Below, one piece after another: positions 14,717 through 21,288 of a stretch of 43,241 nt of DNA. The stretch covers positions 277,463 through 320,703 of the forward strand of contig NZ_MKVJ01000001.1 of NCBI RefSeq assembly GCF_001898805.1, given 5' to 3'. Below the pieces are notes generated by a model that was given only the letters and a program-made list of their open reading frames with translations, was not told the DNA's origin and made no database searches. A program made the translations under genes and the position numbers. Source of the stretch: Leifsonia sp. 71-9 (GTDB taxonomy: Bacteria > Actinomycetota > Actinomycetes > Actinomycetales > Microbacteriaceae). Position 1 is the stretch's first letter. The number at the start of each line of letters is the position of its first letter.

Positions 14717-15949
14717 CTAGCGTCCGCTGTAGAGCTGCGCCCATTGCGCGTCCTGCGCGGCCGCATTCTGGACCGTTCTCATCACGCCGTCGCTGATCTT
14801 CCCGACGGTCTCCAGGTGGTCGTCGACCAGTCTGTCGACGTGGTCGACGGCGTCTAGGTCGATGTTCTCCCTGACGCCCAGCCCGAACATGGCCACGCAG
14901 TTCTCGATGTCCAGCTCCGTGATCGTGGGCAGCAGGGATGCGGCGTTCTTCGACCCGGTCAGCGCGTCGGTCATCGCCGGCACGAGACCGCCGTTCACCC
15001 GCTCGATCTCGGCCAACTGGATCGCCGTCTCGCCGACGCTCGCCGCCAACCCGGCCGCACCGACCGTATCCACGGCGACGATGAGGCGCGAGACGACCTG
15101 GCCGGCGCCGCGGTAGAAGGAACGCCCGAACTCCGCGAGCTTCGCCTCCAGAGCCGCGAGAATCCGCGGGTCCGCTCCGTCGACGAGGGCCATGGCCTTG
15201 ATGATCGCGCTGACGTTGAGCGCCAGGTGCGCGCCACCGGTGTTCTTGATCGAGCCATCCGAGTTGAACTCGAACCCGGTGCTCAGATCGTGGTAATCGA
15301 TGATCCCCCTCCCCGGTTCGTCCTTCACGAACAGCCCGGCACCGGTCCCGTTGCCGAAGAGATTGCCGATCACGTCCAACTGGTTGACGAAGTTCGTGAA
15401 CGGGTTCTTGTCGGCCGCGATCTGCTCCCGCAACCACTTCTTCGCCTCCGGCGACAGCGAGTCCCACGGGTCCGGCCCGTTGAACGACGTCGACCGCCAC
15501 CGCATCTCCGCCGCCACCAGCATCGCCAGGAACCCACCCAGCGAATGCCCCACTGTCTCGAACGACGCATCCGGGTGCTTCTTCCGTGTTTCCCACTGCA
15601 CCTGCGCCGCGAACTCCAGAGCCTGGTCGGCCTGGGTTCCTGGGCCGATCTGGCCACCGACCACCGACTGGGCGTCGGCGAGGATGTCGCCCCGGTCGTC
15701 GGGGTTCGTGCCGGCAAAAGAGATGTAGACGGTGGAGAAGTCGGGTGCGCCGTTGACGATCGCGACCACCGCAATCCCCTGGAAGCCGGTCACCGGATCC
15801 GACTCGGTGTCGATGATTTCGAACTCCTGCTTGCTTTTGTCGCCGTCGGTACGAAAGCTCGTCCCTACTTCGGTCGGGAACCCATGGAGCAGCGGGTCGG
15901 CACCGTACGCCTCGTCCGCGATCGTCGCGTAATCTTGCGCGGTTGTCAT
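14717..15949 (-). CDS. Alpha/beta-hydrolase lipase with C-terminal helical domain, putative secreted effector
   Basis: This 410-residue protein has a class-3-lipase-like N-terminal half: oxyanion strand VYISFAGTNPDDRGD (74-88), nucleophile elbow GHSLGG (134-139, Ser136), and likely acid Asp192 (NQLDVIG) and His220 (IDYHDLS) or His241. The C-terminal part (about 245-410) is helical and lacks lipase motifs. There is no Sec/Tat signal. The ATG overlaps the stop of a lipoprotein gene (ATGA), so the two are translationally coupled. A signal-less lipase coupled to a surface lipoprotein and followed by two small helical genes matches type VII-secreted reverse-order lipase toxins such as Staphylococcus aureus TslA. 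An ordinary cytosolic lipase is the alternative. Confidence 0.8.
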   Translation of the reverse strand: MTTAQDYATIADEAYGADPLLHGFPTEVGTSFRTDGDKSKQEFEIIDTESDPVTGFQGIAVVAIVNGAPDFSTVYISFAGTNPDDRGDILADAQSVVGGQIGPGTQADQALEFAAQVQWETRKKHPDASFETVGHSLGGFLAMLVAAEMRWRSTSFNGPDPWDSLSPEAKKWLREQIAADKNPFTNFVNQLDVIGNLFGNGTGAGLFVKDEPGRGIIDYHDLSTGFEFNSDGSIKNTGGAHLALNVSAIIKAMALVDGADPRILAALEAKLAEFGRSFYRGAGQVVSRLIVAVDTVGAAGLAASVGETAIQLAEIERVNGGLVPAMTDALTGSKNAASLLPTITELDIENCVAMFGLGVRENIDLDAVDHVDRLVDDHLETVGKISDGVMRTVQNAAAQDAQWAQLYSGR

Positions 15950-16314
15950 TCGATGAGGTCCCGCGTTCCGTCGCTGAGAATCACTGTCGTTTGATTGTGT
16001 GCGGAGGGCGGAATGTCAGGAAGAGAATCGCCGCTCAGAATGCTAGGTCCCAACGTCTCTCGATATTCGACTCCATCGATCGTGACGACCGCGTCGGCTC
16101 GCCACGATGCGCCCAGACCTGGCTTGCCGCCTTCCTGAGTGAATCGAATCTCCTCTACTCCGCCCTGCATTGCGACGAACCTGATGGCTACCTTCTTCTG
16201 GATCGCCAGATTCGTCTCGTGGTCTGTCATTCCTGTCCCTCCAAACACGCACGCACTGAGCCCCAGGGTGAGTGCGACTGCAAGCCCCGCGGCCGCGAGG
16301 ACTCGTCTGTACAC
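15946..16314 (-). CDS. Small lipoprotein 1, putative immunity protein for the lipase
   Basis: This 122-residue lipoprotein has the signal peptide VYRRVLAAAGLAVALTLGLSAC with lipidated Cys22. A helical stretch follows (HETNLAIQKKVAIRF), then a beta-rich part with IRFTQEGGKPGLGASW, AVVTIDGVEYR and VILSDGTRDLIE, a layout like a small cystatin-type domain. It is clearly paralogous to the two lipoproteins upstream. Start GTG 16314 follows GGGAGG by 6 nt; the longer reading frame upstream adds a non-signal-like leader. The stop overlaps the lipase start. An outward-facing membrane lipoprotein encoded with a lipase fits self-protection (TilA-like immunity), by inference. Confidence 0.82.
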   Translation of the reverse strand: MYRRVLAAAGLAVALTLGLSACVFGGTGMTDHETNLAIQKKVAIRFVAMQGGVEEIRFTQEGGKPGLGASWRADAVVTIDGVEYRETLGPSILSGDSLPDIPPSAHNQTTVILSDGTRDLIE

Positions 16315-16578
16315 AGCTCGCCTCCCGCGTTCGCGAGTCCCGGCCCGCCGAGTGTCAGACGGTCCCGAACCGAACGCCGTCGCCTCATCCACCTGCGCCG
16401 GTGGACCGACCCTGCGCTCGCCGAGGGGCCAAGGCGAAACGGCGGATGCGAAGGATGTATAACTCACGATTGTTAAAGTAACGCATCGTAGGCAACATTT
16501 CACATACGGTCGCCAACCTGCGATTAGGAGGCGTCAGACCTGCGCCGCGATGACGAGGAGCGAGCGGGTGACCTTTCG
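16315..16578. other. Gap between lipoprotein 1 and toxin relic, AT-rich pocket
   Basis: I see no gene in these 264 bases. The part at 16455-16500 is much richer in A+T than its surroundings. It carries a minus-strand TATACA (16461-16456), a possible -10 that would start a separate transcript for lipoprotein 1 and the lipase. The rest may be decayed lipase sequence, but I could not align it. Confidence 0.35.
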
Positions 16579-16784
16579 TTATGTCAGTCCGTTGACGATC
16601 GGGACATCGCTCATCCTCTGGAGACCCGTCACTGGATCCGGCCACGTCTCAATGACCTGAAACTCTTGCTCACCAGGGCCCATTGAGCTGAAGGGGTCGC
16701 CCTTTGGGATCGGGTTCTTCGCGACAATGGGTCAACCGAGTAGGCCTCGTTCGCGAATGACTTGTAGTCCTGATCCGTTGTCAT
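16579..16784 (-). pseudogene. Frameshifted, truncated relic of a second lipase effector gene
   Basis: The minus strand starts MTTDQDYKSFANEAYSVDPL, matching the intact lipase start MTTAQDYATIADEAYGADPL. A single-base frameshift near residue 21 then breaks the frame. The continuing frame reads AKNPIPKGDPFSSMGPG then EQEFQVIETWPDPVTGLQ, matching KQEFEIIDTESDPVTGFQ of the intact gene, and stops after PIVNGLT. The remaining roughly 340 residues, including the catalytic Ser region, are missing. Its ATG overlaps the stop of lipoprotein 2 (ATGA), the same coupling as in the intact pair. Confidence 0.88.
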
Positions 16785-17152
16785 GGCAGAACCTCCGAGG
16801 AGCCATCGCTGTAAATGACAGACACAGGCGGCGGGGTCTCTTCTGGCGCGATCGAAGGCAGCGGCTCCGACGAGATCAGGTCAATGCCGAGTATGGCTCG
16901 ATACTCCTGCCCGCCGATCGTGACGACCGCGTTCACGCTCCATGAAGCACCTAGCCCTGGCTTCCCTCCCTCCTGCGTGAATCTGATCTGCTCCACGCCG
17001 CCCTGCTTTTCCAGGAAGAGGAGGGCCGACTCTCTCTGGTTGGCCAGATTTGCTTTGTGCTCGCTCACTGAATCTCCTCCGAAAGCACATGCGGTCAGGC
17101 TGAGAACGACCGCGAGCATGATCCCGACCACCAGCGGAGCCCGCCTAGCCAT
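16781..17152 (-). CDS. Small lipoprotein 2, paralogue, orphan immunity candidate
   Basis: This 123-residue lipoprotein has the signal MARRAPLVVGIMLAVVLSLTAC (Cys22) and GGAGGAG 4 nt before the ATG. It shares long blocks with lipoprotein 1: GGVE-IRFTQEGGKPGLGASW, NAVVTIGGQEYRAILG and VIYSDGSSEVLP. Its coupled lipase is the relic at 16579-16784, so its cognate toxin has been lost while the lipoprotein frame remains intact. Retained intact orphan immunity genes usually protect against siblings' toxins; that reading is inference. Confidence 0.85.
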   Translation of the reverse strand: MARRAPLVVGIMLAVVLSLTACAFGGDSVSEHKANLANQRESALLFLEKQGGVEQIRFTQEGGKPGLGASWSVNAVVTIGGQEYRAILGIDLISSEPLPSIAPEETPPPVSVIYSDGSSEVLP

Positions 17153-17193
17153 GGGTCTCCTCCACCAGACGCACGGCCCGTCTGCATTTGGGT

Positions 17194-17245
17194 GCGGTTG
17201 TCATTCGCATTCCAGTTCCTCCAAACACGCACGCACTGAATCCTT
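17194..17245 (-). pseudogene. Deletion scar of a further lipoprotein/lipase unit
   Basis: The minus strand encodes SACVFGGTGM, identical to the lipobox and following residues of lipoprotein 1, with 22 identical bases (17218-17239 versus 16238-16259). It then runs almost at once into CGAATGACAACCGC (17207-17194), the same 14 bases that span the lipoprotein-1 stop and lipase start (15952-15939). The body of the lipoprotein between these points is gone. This looks like the remains of a fourth lipoprotein plus a lipase start. Confidence 0.75.
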
Positions 17246-17253
17246 GGCGCTCG

Positions 17254-17688
17254 TCACTCGATCACCTCCGACGAGCCGTCACTATAAACGACTGTCGTGG
17301 GCCCCGGTGCTGTCCCCGCTGCAACACTCGGGAGGGGATCCGACGAGAGGATCCCTATCCCAAGGATCGCTTGATAGTCCTCTCCGCCCATCGTGATCAC
17401 TGCGTTTGCCGCCCACGGAGCTCCGAAGCCCGAGGGTCCTCCATCTTGCGTGAAGCGAATTCGATCGATCCCTGGGTGCAGGTCGAGGAAGGCGAGGGCA
17501 ACCTTCCGCTGATTGATCAGATTCACGTGGGTGCTCTTCTCCTCGCTCACTGCGTTTCCTCCGAACACGCACGCGCTCAGCCCTACGCTCAGCGCAATCG
17601 CCAGCACAACGACGCACGGCGCTCGTCGAAGTACGAGGCGCGGTCCGCGTCGCTCGCGTTTGCTTCCGAGCGTGCCGGCGCGCATCAT
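17254..17688 (-). CDS. Small lipoprotein 3, paralogue, orphan immunity candidate
   Basis: This lipoprotein of about 144 residues has a long basic n-region and the lipobox GLSAC (Cys40) followed by VFGG. The mature part parallels the other two copies: IRFTQDGGPSGFGAPW, NAVITMGGEDYQAILGIGILSSDPLP and VVYSDGSSEVIE. It is the most diverged of the three and the first gene of the array. I chose ATG 17688 (MMRAGTL); a GTG at 17712 would lengthen it by eight residues. No adjoining lipase remains except the scar at 17194-17245. Confidence 0.8.
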   Translation of the reverse strand: MMRAGTLGSKRERRGPRLVLRRAPCVVVLAIALSVGLSACVFGGNAVSEEKSTHVNLINQRKVALAFLDLHPGIDRIRFTQDGGPSGFGAPWAANAVITMGGEDYQAILGIGILSSDPLPSVAAGTAPGPTTVVYSDGSSEVIE

Positions 17689-17700
17689 CCCGCCGAAACA

Positions 17701-17752
17701 TGTGTCATACACAGCTACAACGCTAGCGTTTTGCGCGTGAAATACCAGTATT
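17701..17752. promoter_or_regulatory. Three inverted repeats upstream of lipoprotein array
   Basis: Within 52 bp lie TGTGT-CAT-ACACA (17701-17713), the perfect palindrome AACGCTAGCGTT (17719-17730) and AATAC-CA-GTATT (17741-17752). The segment is A+T-rich against its surroundings and directly precedes the first gene of the array, so it is the probable promoter/operator region. No clear -35/-10 pair was found. Confidence 0.45.
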
Positions 17753-17790
17753 CTCTTGGCGCCCCGGCCTGAACGGGCGTGTATAGCCCC

Positions 17791-19179
17791 TCAGTGCCCG
17801 ATGAGCGGGGCAACGGCGCGGGCGACCACCGAGGAGCGACCGGTGAGCCGTTCCTCGAGGTCGGCACCCTCCATCGCGACGAGGCCGGCGTTCGCGCCGA
17901 GGAAGCGCAGGGGCTCCGGTTCCCACTCGCGGGAGCGGTGGCCGACCCAAGGGAGGTGGGTGAGGGGGGTGTCGTGGCCGCCGAGGAGGTCGGCGAGGGT
18001 GCGGCCGGCGAGGTTCGTCGTGCTGAGGCCGTCGCCGACGTAGCCGCCGGCCCAGGCCTCCTTGCGTGCGGGGTCGAGCCCGACGCTCGCGTGCCAGTCG
18101 CGGGGCACCCCGAGGGGGCCGCCCCAGTGGTGGGTGACGCGGGCGCCGGCGGCATCCGGGAACAGCTCGAACAGGGTCCGCACCAGGTGGTCGCGCACGA
18201 GGGGGGAACGGTCGTACTCGGTGCGGATGGAGCTGCCGAGGTGGTAGCGGGCGCCGCGGCCGCCGAACGCGAAGCGGTTGTCCGCTGTGCGCTGGCCGTA
18301 GACGATCAGGTTGCGGAAGTCGGTGAAGGTCTGCCCGTGCGCGATGCCGATCCGCTCCCAGACGGCGTCGGACAGGGGCTCGGTGGCGATCATGAGCGAG
18401 TAGAGGGGGAGGATGCGGCGGCCGACCTGTTCGACCTGCGAGCCGTACCCCTCGGTGGCGTTGACGACGACCCCGGCGCGCACGGTGTGCTCGGCGCCGC
18501 CGGACCGTGCGCGGACGATGCCGTGGGACCAGGAGATCACCTCCGTGCCCTCCGCGATGGTGGCTCCGGCCTGCTCCACGACCCGGGCCAGGCCGCGCAC
18601 GAGCTTGCCGGGGTGGATGCGCGCGCAGTCGGGCGTGTAGGTGGCGGCGATCGCGTCGGGGACGCCGAACCGCGACCGCACCGTCTCGGTGCCCCAGAGG
18701 GCCACCCGGTCGACGCCGAAGCGCTCCGACTCTGCGAACTCGGCGCGGGCGGCCTCCACCTGGGGGCGTGAGCGTGCGAACGTCACCGTGCCGCCGAGGC
18801 GGTAGTCGCAGTCGATGCCTTCCGCCTCGGCGACGCGGCCGACTTCGTGCACGGTCCCGACCATCGCCCGGCGCTGGGCGACCGCGGCGTCGAAGCCGTA
18901 CCGCTCCTCGAGCTTGGACGCGGACCACGGGAACAGGGCCGAGCACCAGCCGCCGTTGCGGCCGGAGGCGCCGAAACCGGCGACCTCCTTCTCGAGCACC
19001 ACGACGCGCAGGGTCGGGTCGGCCCGAAGCAGGTAGTAGGCCGTCCAGAGGCCGGTCAGGCCGGCCCCCACGATGGCGATGTCGGCGGCCACGTCCTCGG
19101 TGAGCCCGGGACGCGGCGCGAAACCGCCCTCGGCCTCCGCGATGGAGTCGAACCAGAATCCGGTGCTGCGGTAGTCCAT
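17791..19179 (-). CDS. FAD-dependent amine oxidoreductase (DAO family, PuuB/OrdL-like)
   Basis: This 462-residue flavoenzyme has a Rossmann FAD fingerprint IAIVGAGLTGLWTAYYL near residues 34-50, an acidic strand end VVVLEKE near 59-65, and the GFGASGRNGG motif near 68-77 typical of D-amino-acid-oxidase-fold proteins. The C-terminal GGYVGDGLSTTNLAGRTLADL block closes the FAD site. Family members oxidise secondary amines such as gamma-glutamylputrescine or N-methyl amino acids. Its place beside an aminotransferase, an aminoaldehyde dehydrogenase and an amino-acid permease supports amine catabolism. GGGAGA precedes the ATG. Confidence 0.88.
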   Translation of the reverse strand: MDYRSTGFWFDSIAEAEGGFAPRPGLTEDVAADIAIVGAGLTGLWTAYYLLRADPTLRVVVLEKEVAGFGASGRNGGWCSALFPWSASKLEERYGFDAAVAQRRAMVGTVHEVGRVAEAEGIDCDYRLGGTVTFARSRPQVEAARAEFAESERFGVDRVALWGTETVRSRFGVPDAIAATYTPDCARIHPGKLVRGLARVVEQAGATIAEGTEVISWSHGIVRARSGGAEHTVRAGVVVNATEGYGSQVEQVGRRILPLYSLMIATEPLSDAVWERIGIAHGQTFTDFRNLIVYGQRTADNRFAFGGRGARYHLGSSIRTEYDRSPLVRDHLVRTLFELFPDAAGARVTHHWGGPLGVPRDWHASVGLDPARKEAWAGGYVGDGLSTTNLAGRTLADLLGGHDTPLTHLPWVGHRSREWEPEPLRFLGANAGLVAMEGADLEERLTGRSSVVARAVAPLIGH

Positions 19180-19250
19180 GGGTCTCCCTGTCGAGTGGAA
19201 CGGCCGTGTCGGGTGGAACGGATCGGCCCGGGTGCGGGAAACGGGCCCGC

Positions 19251-19268
19251 CCTCCGCTGGTGCGGAGG
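19251..19268 (-). promoter_or_regulatory. Hairpin between aminotransferase and oxidase genes
   Basis: A perfect 7-bp stem (CCTCCGC / GCGGAGG) with the loop TGGT lies in the 122-bp gap between the aminotransferase stop and the oxidase start, flanked by further GGGCCC/GGACCC pairing. No T-run, so attenuation or RNA processing is more likely than full termination. Confidence 0.45.
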
Positions 19269-19301
19269 CCGGACCCGCTTCATGCCGCCGGGTACGGCGG
19301 A

Positions 19302-20714
19302 TTACAGGTGGTTGCTCGCCTCGGTGAGGACGGACTCGAGGATCTGACGGATCTCGACGAACTCGTCCGGGCCGATGGTCAGCGGCGGGGCGAGCTGCAC
19401 GACGGGGTCGCCGCGGTCGTCGGCGCGGCAGTACAGGCCCGCGTCGAAGAGCGCCTTGGAGAGGAACCCGCGCAGCAGGCGCTCCGACTCGTCGTCGTCG
19501 AACGTCTCCTTGGTGGTCTTGTCCTTCACCAGCTCGATGCCGAAGAAGTAACCGTCGCCGCGCACGTCTCCGACGATCGGGAGGTCGAGCAGCTTCTCGA
19601 GCTCGGCGCGGAAGAGCGGCGAGTTCTCGCGCACGCGCTCGTTCAGGCCCTCCTCCTCGAAGATGTCGAGGTTCTCCATCGCGACCGCGGCCGAGACCGG
19701 GTGACCGCCGAAGGTGTAGCCGTGGTAGAACGACGTGTTGCCGTGCTTGAACGGCTCGTACAGCTTGTCGCTGATGATCGTCGCGCCGATGGGGGAGTAG
19801 CCGGAGGTCATCGCCTTCGCGCAGGTGATCATGTCGGGCACGTAGCCGTACTGCTCGCAGGCGAACATGTGTCCGATGCGGCCGAAGGCGCAGATGACCT
19901 CGTCGCTCACGAGCAGCACGTCGTACTTGTCGCAGATCTCGCGCACGCGCTGGAAGTATCCGGGAGGCGGCGGGAAGCAGCCGCCGGAGTTCTGCACCGG
20001 CTCGAGGAAGATCGCCGCGACGGTCTCGGGACCCTCGAACTGGATCATCTCCTCGATGCGGTTGGCCGCCCAGACGCCGAAGGCCTCGATGTCGTCGGTC
20101 GGCGCGCCCATCTCGCCCGCACGGTAGAAGTTCGTGTTCGGGACGCGGAACCCACCGGGGGTCAGCGGCTCGAACATCTCCTTCATGGCCGGGATGCCGG
20201 TGATCGCCAGCGCGCCCTGCGGGGTGCCGTGGTAGGCGACGTTGCGCGACAGCACCTTGTGCTTGGTCGGGCGGCCCTGCAGCTTCCAGTAGTACTTGGC
20301 GAGCTTGAAGGCGGTCTCGACCGCCTCACCGCCGCCGGTGGAGAAGAACACGCGGTTGAGGTCGCCGGGCGCGTAGTGCGCGAGCCGGTCGGCGAGCTCG
20401 ATCGCGTTCGGGTGCGCGTACGACCAGATCGGGAAGAACGCGAGCTGCTCGGCCTGCTTGGCCGCCGCCTCGGCGAGGCGCTTGCGGCCGTGACCGGCGT
20501 TGACCACGAACAGACCGGAGAGCCCGTCGATGTAGCGCTTGCCGTGCGAGTCCCAGATGTGGTGTCCCTCGCCGCGGGTGATGATCGGCACCCCGCCGCC
20601 GTCCTCCATCACCGACTGGCGGGCGAAGTGCATCCAGAGGTGGTCCTTGGCCTTGGCCTGGAGCGTCGCCTCGTCGGAGGTGATCGGCTCGCCGAACGTT
20701 TCTACGGTTGTCAT
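19302..20714 (-). CDS. Class III PLP aminotransferase (putrescine/omega-amino acid type)
   Basis: This 470-residue enzyme has fold-type I class III features: RYIDGLSGLFVVNAGHGR (60-77), FFSTGGGEAVETAFKLAK (123-140) binding the PLP phosphate, LLVSDEVICAFGR (267-279) with Asp271 on the pyridine nitrogen, and the PLP lysine Lys300 in CAKAMTSGYSPIG. The sequence style resembles SpuC-like putrescine/diamine:pyruvate transaminases rather than acetylornithine enzymes. It begins 2 bp after the AsnC stop and is followed by the FAD oxidase, forming one minus-strand operon. Expected products are aminoaldehydes, substrates of the divergent dehydrogenase at 21289. The exact amine donor is not certain. Confidence 0.9.
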   Translation of the reverse strand: MTTVETFGEPITSDEATLQAKAKDHLWMHFARQSVMEDGGGVPIITRGEGHHIWDSHGKRYIDGLSGLFVVNAGHGRKRLAEAAAKQAEQLAFFPIWSYAHPNAIELADRLAHYAPGDLNRVFFSTGGGEAVETAFKLAKYYWKLQGRPTKHKVLSRNVAYHGTPQGALAITGIPAMKEMFEPLTPGGFRVPNTNFYRAGEMGAPTDDIEAFGVWAANRIEEMIQFEGPETVAAIFLEPVQNSGGCFPPPPGYFQRVREICDKYDVLLVSDEVICAFGRIGHMFACEQYGYVPDMITCAKAMTSGYSPIGATIISDKLYEPFKHGNTSFYHGYTFGGHPVSAAVAMENLDIFEEEGLNERVRENSPLFRAELEKLLDLPIVGDVRGDGYFFGIELVKDKTTKETFDDDESERLLRGFLSKALFDAGLYCRADDRGDPVVQLAPPLTIGPDEFVEIRQILESVLTEASNHL

Positions 20715-20716
20715 GG

Positions 20717-21199
20717 TTATCGTGTTCCCCAGTTGTAGAACTGTTTGTGGAGTTTGAGATACACGAACGTCTCGGTCGACAGCACGCCGTCGAGGGTCCG
20801 GATCTCCGAATTGAGCATGGTGATCAGATCGAGGTCGTTCTCGCACACCACCTCCGCGAGGATGTCGTACGTCCCGGCCGTGAGGACCACGTAGTCGACG
20901 GCGGGCATCGCTGCCAGCTTGTCGGCCACGATCCGCGTGTCCCCGGAGACCCGGACGCCGATCATCGCCTGGCGGTAGAACCCGAGTTGCATCGGGTCGG
21001 TCACGGCCACGATCTGCATCACACCCGACTCGGTCAGCTTCTGCACGCGCTGGCGGACCGCTGCCTCGCTCAGACCGACGGCCTTGCCGATCTCGGCGTA
21101 CGACTTGCGGCCGTCCACCTGGAGCTGCTCGATGATCGCCTTGGAGACGTCGTCGATCTGCGGAGCCTTCGCGCCGTTCGTTGCCCGAGGGGTACTCAT
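20717..21199 (-). CDS. Lrp/AsnC-family transcriptional regulator
   Basis: This 160-residue protein has an N-terminal winged helix ([43 protein letters not shown], about 22-64) and a C-terminal RAM ligand-sensing domain (MIGVRV...[26 protein letters not shown]). The first gene of the operon with the aminotransferase and FAD oxidase, it is divergent from the aldehyde dehydrogenase. Its own promoter is leaderless. An inverted repeat in that promoter is the likely binding site, so autoregulation and control of both arms are predicted, with an amino acid or amine as effector. Confidence 0.92.
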   Translation of the reverse strand: MSTPRATNGAKAPQIDDVSKAIIEQLQVDGRKSYAEIGKAVGLSEAAVRQRVQKLTESGVMQIVAVTDPMQLGFYRQAMIGVRVSGDTRIVADKLAAMPAVDYVVLTAGTYDILAEVVCENDLDLITMLNSEIRTLDGVLSTETFVYLKLHKQFYNWGTR

Positions 21200-21205
21200 G
21201 GAGCG

Positions 21206-21247
21206 ATTCTGTCAGTGCGGATGCGCTCTGGCAAGCGATTCCGCACT
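21206..21247. promoter_or_regulatory. Divergent promoter with AsnC operator-like inverted repeat
   Basis: Perfect 8-bp arms AGTGCGGA (21214-21221) and TCCGCACT (21240-21247) are 18 bp apart. On the minus strand, TTGCCA (21234-21229), a 17-bp spacer and CAGAAT (21211-21206) form the asnC promoter, 6 nt before its ATG. One arm lies in the spacer and the other just upstream of the -35, so a bound regulator would block RNA polymerase. Confidence 0.65.
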
Positions 21248-21275
21248 TTCCTGGCGTATTCGATGACGAAATCAG

Positions 21276-21281
21276 TAGACT
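21276..21281 (+). promoter_or_regulatory. Leaderless -10 box of aminoaldehyde dehydrogenase
   Basis: TAGACT lies 7 nt before the ATG at 21289 and 28 bp from the AsnC inverted repeat. No ribosome site is visible upstream of the ATG, supporting a leaderless transcript. Confidence 0.45.
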
Positions 21282-21288
21282 CCCGGCC

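Noticed and set aside
16315-16503. N-terminal extension of lipoprotein 1
   Set aside because: It adds 63 residues before a normal lipoprotein signal peptide; the GTG at 16314 has a good GGGAGG site.
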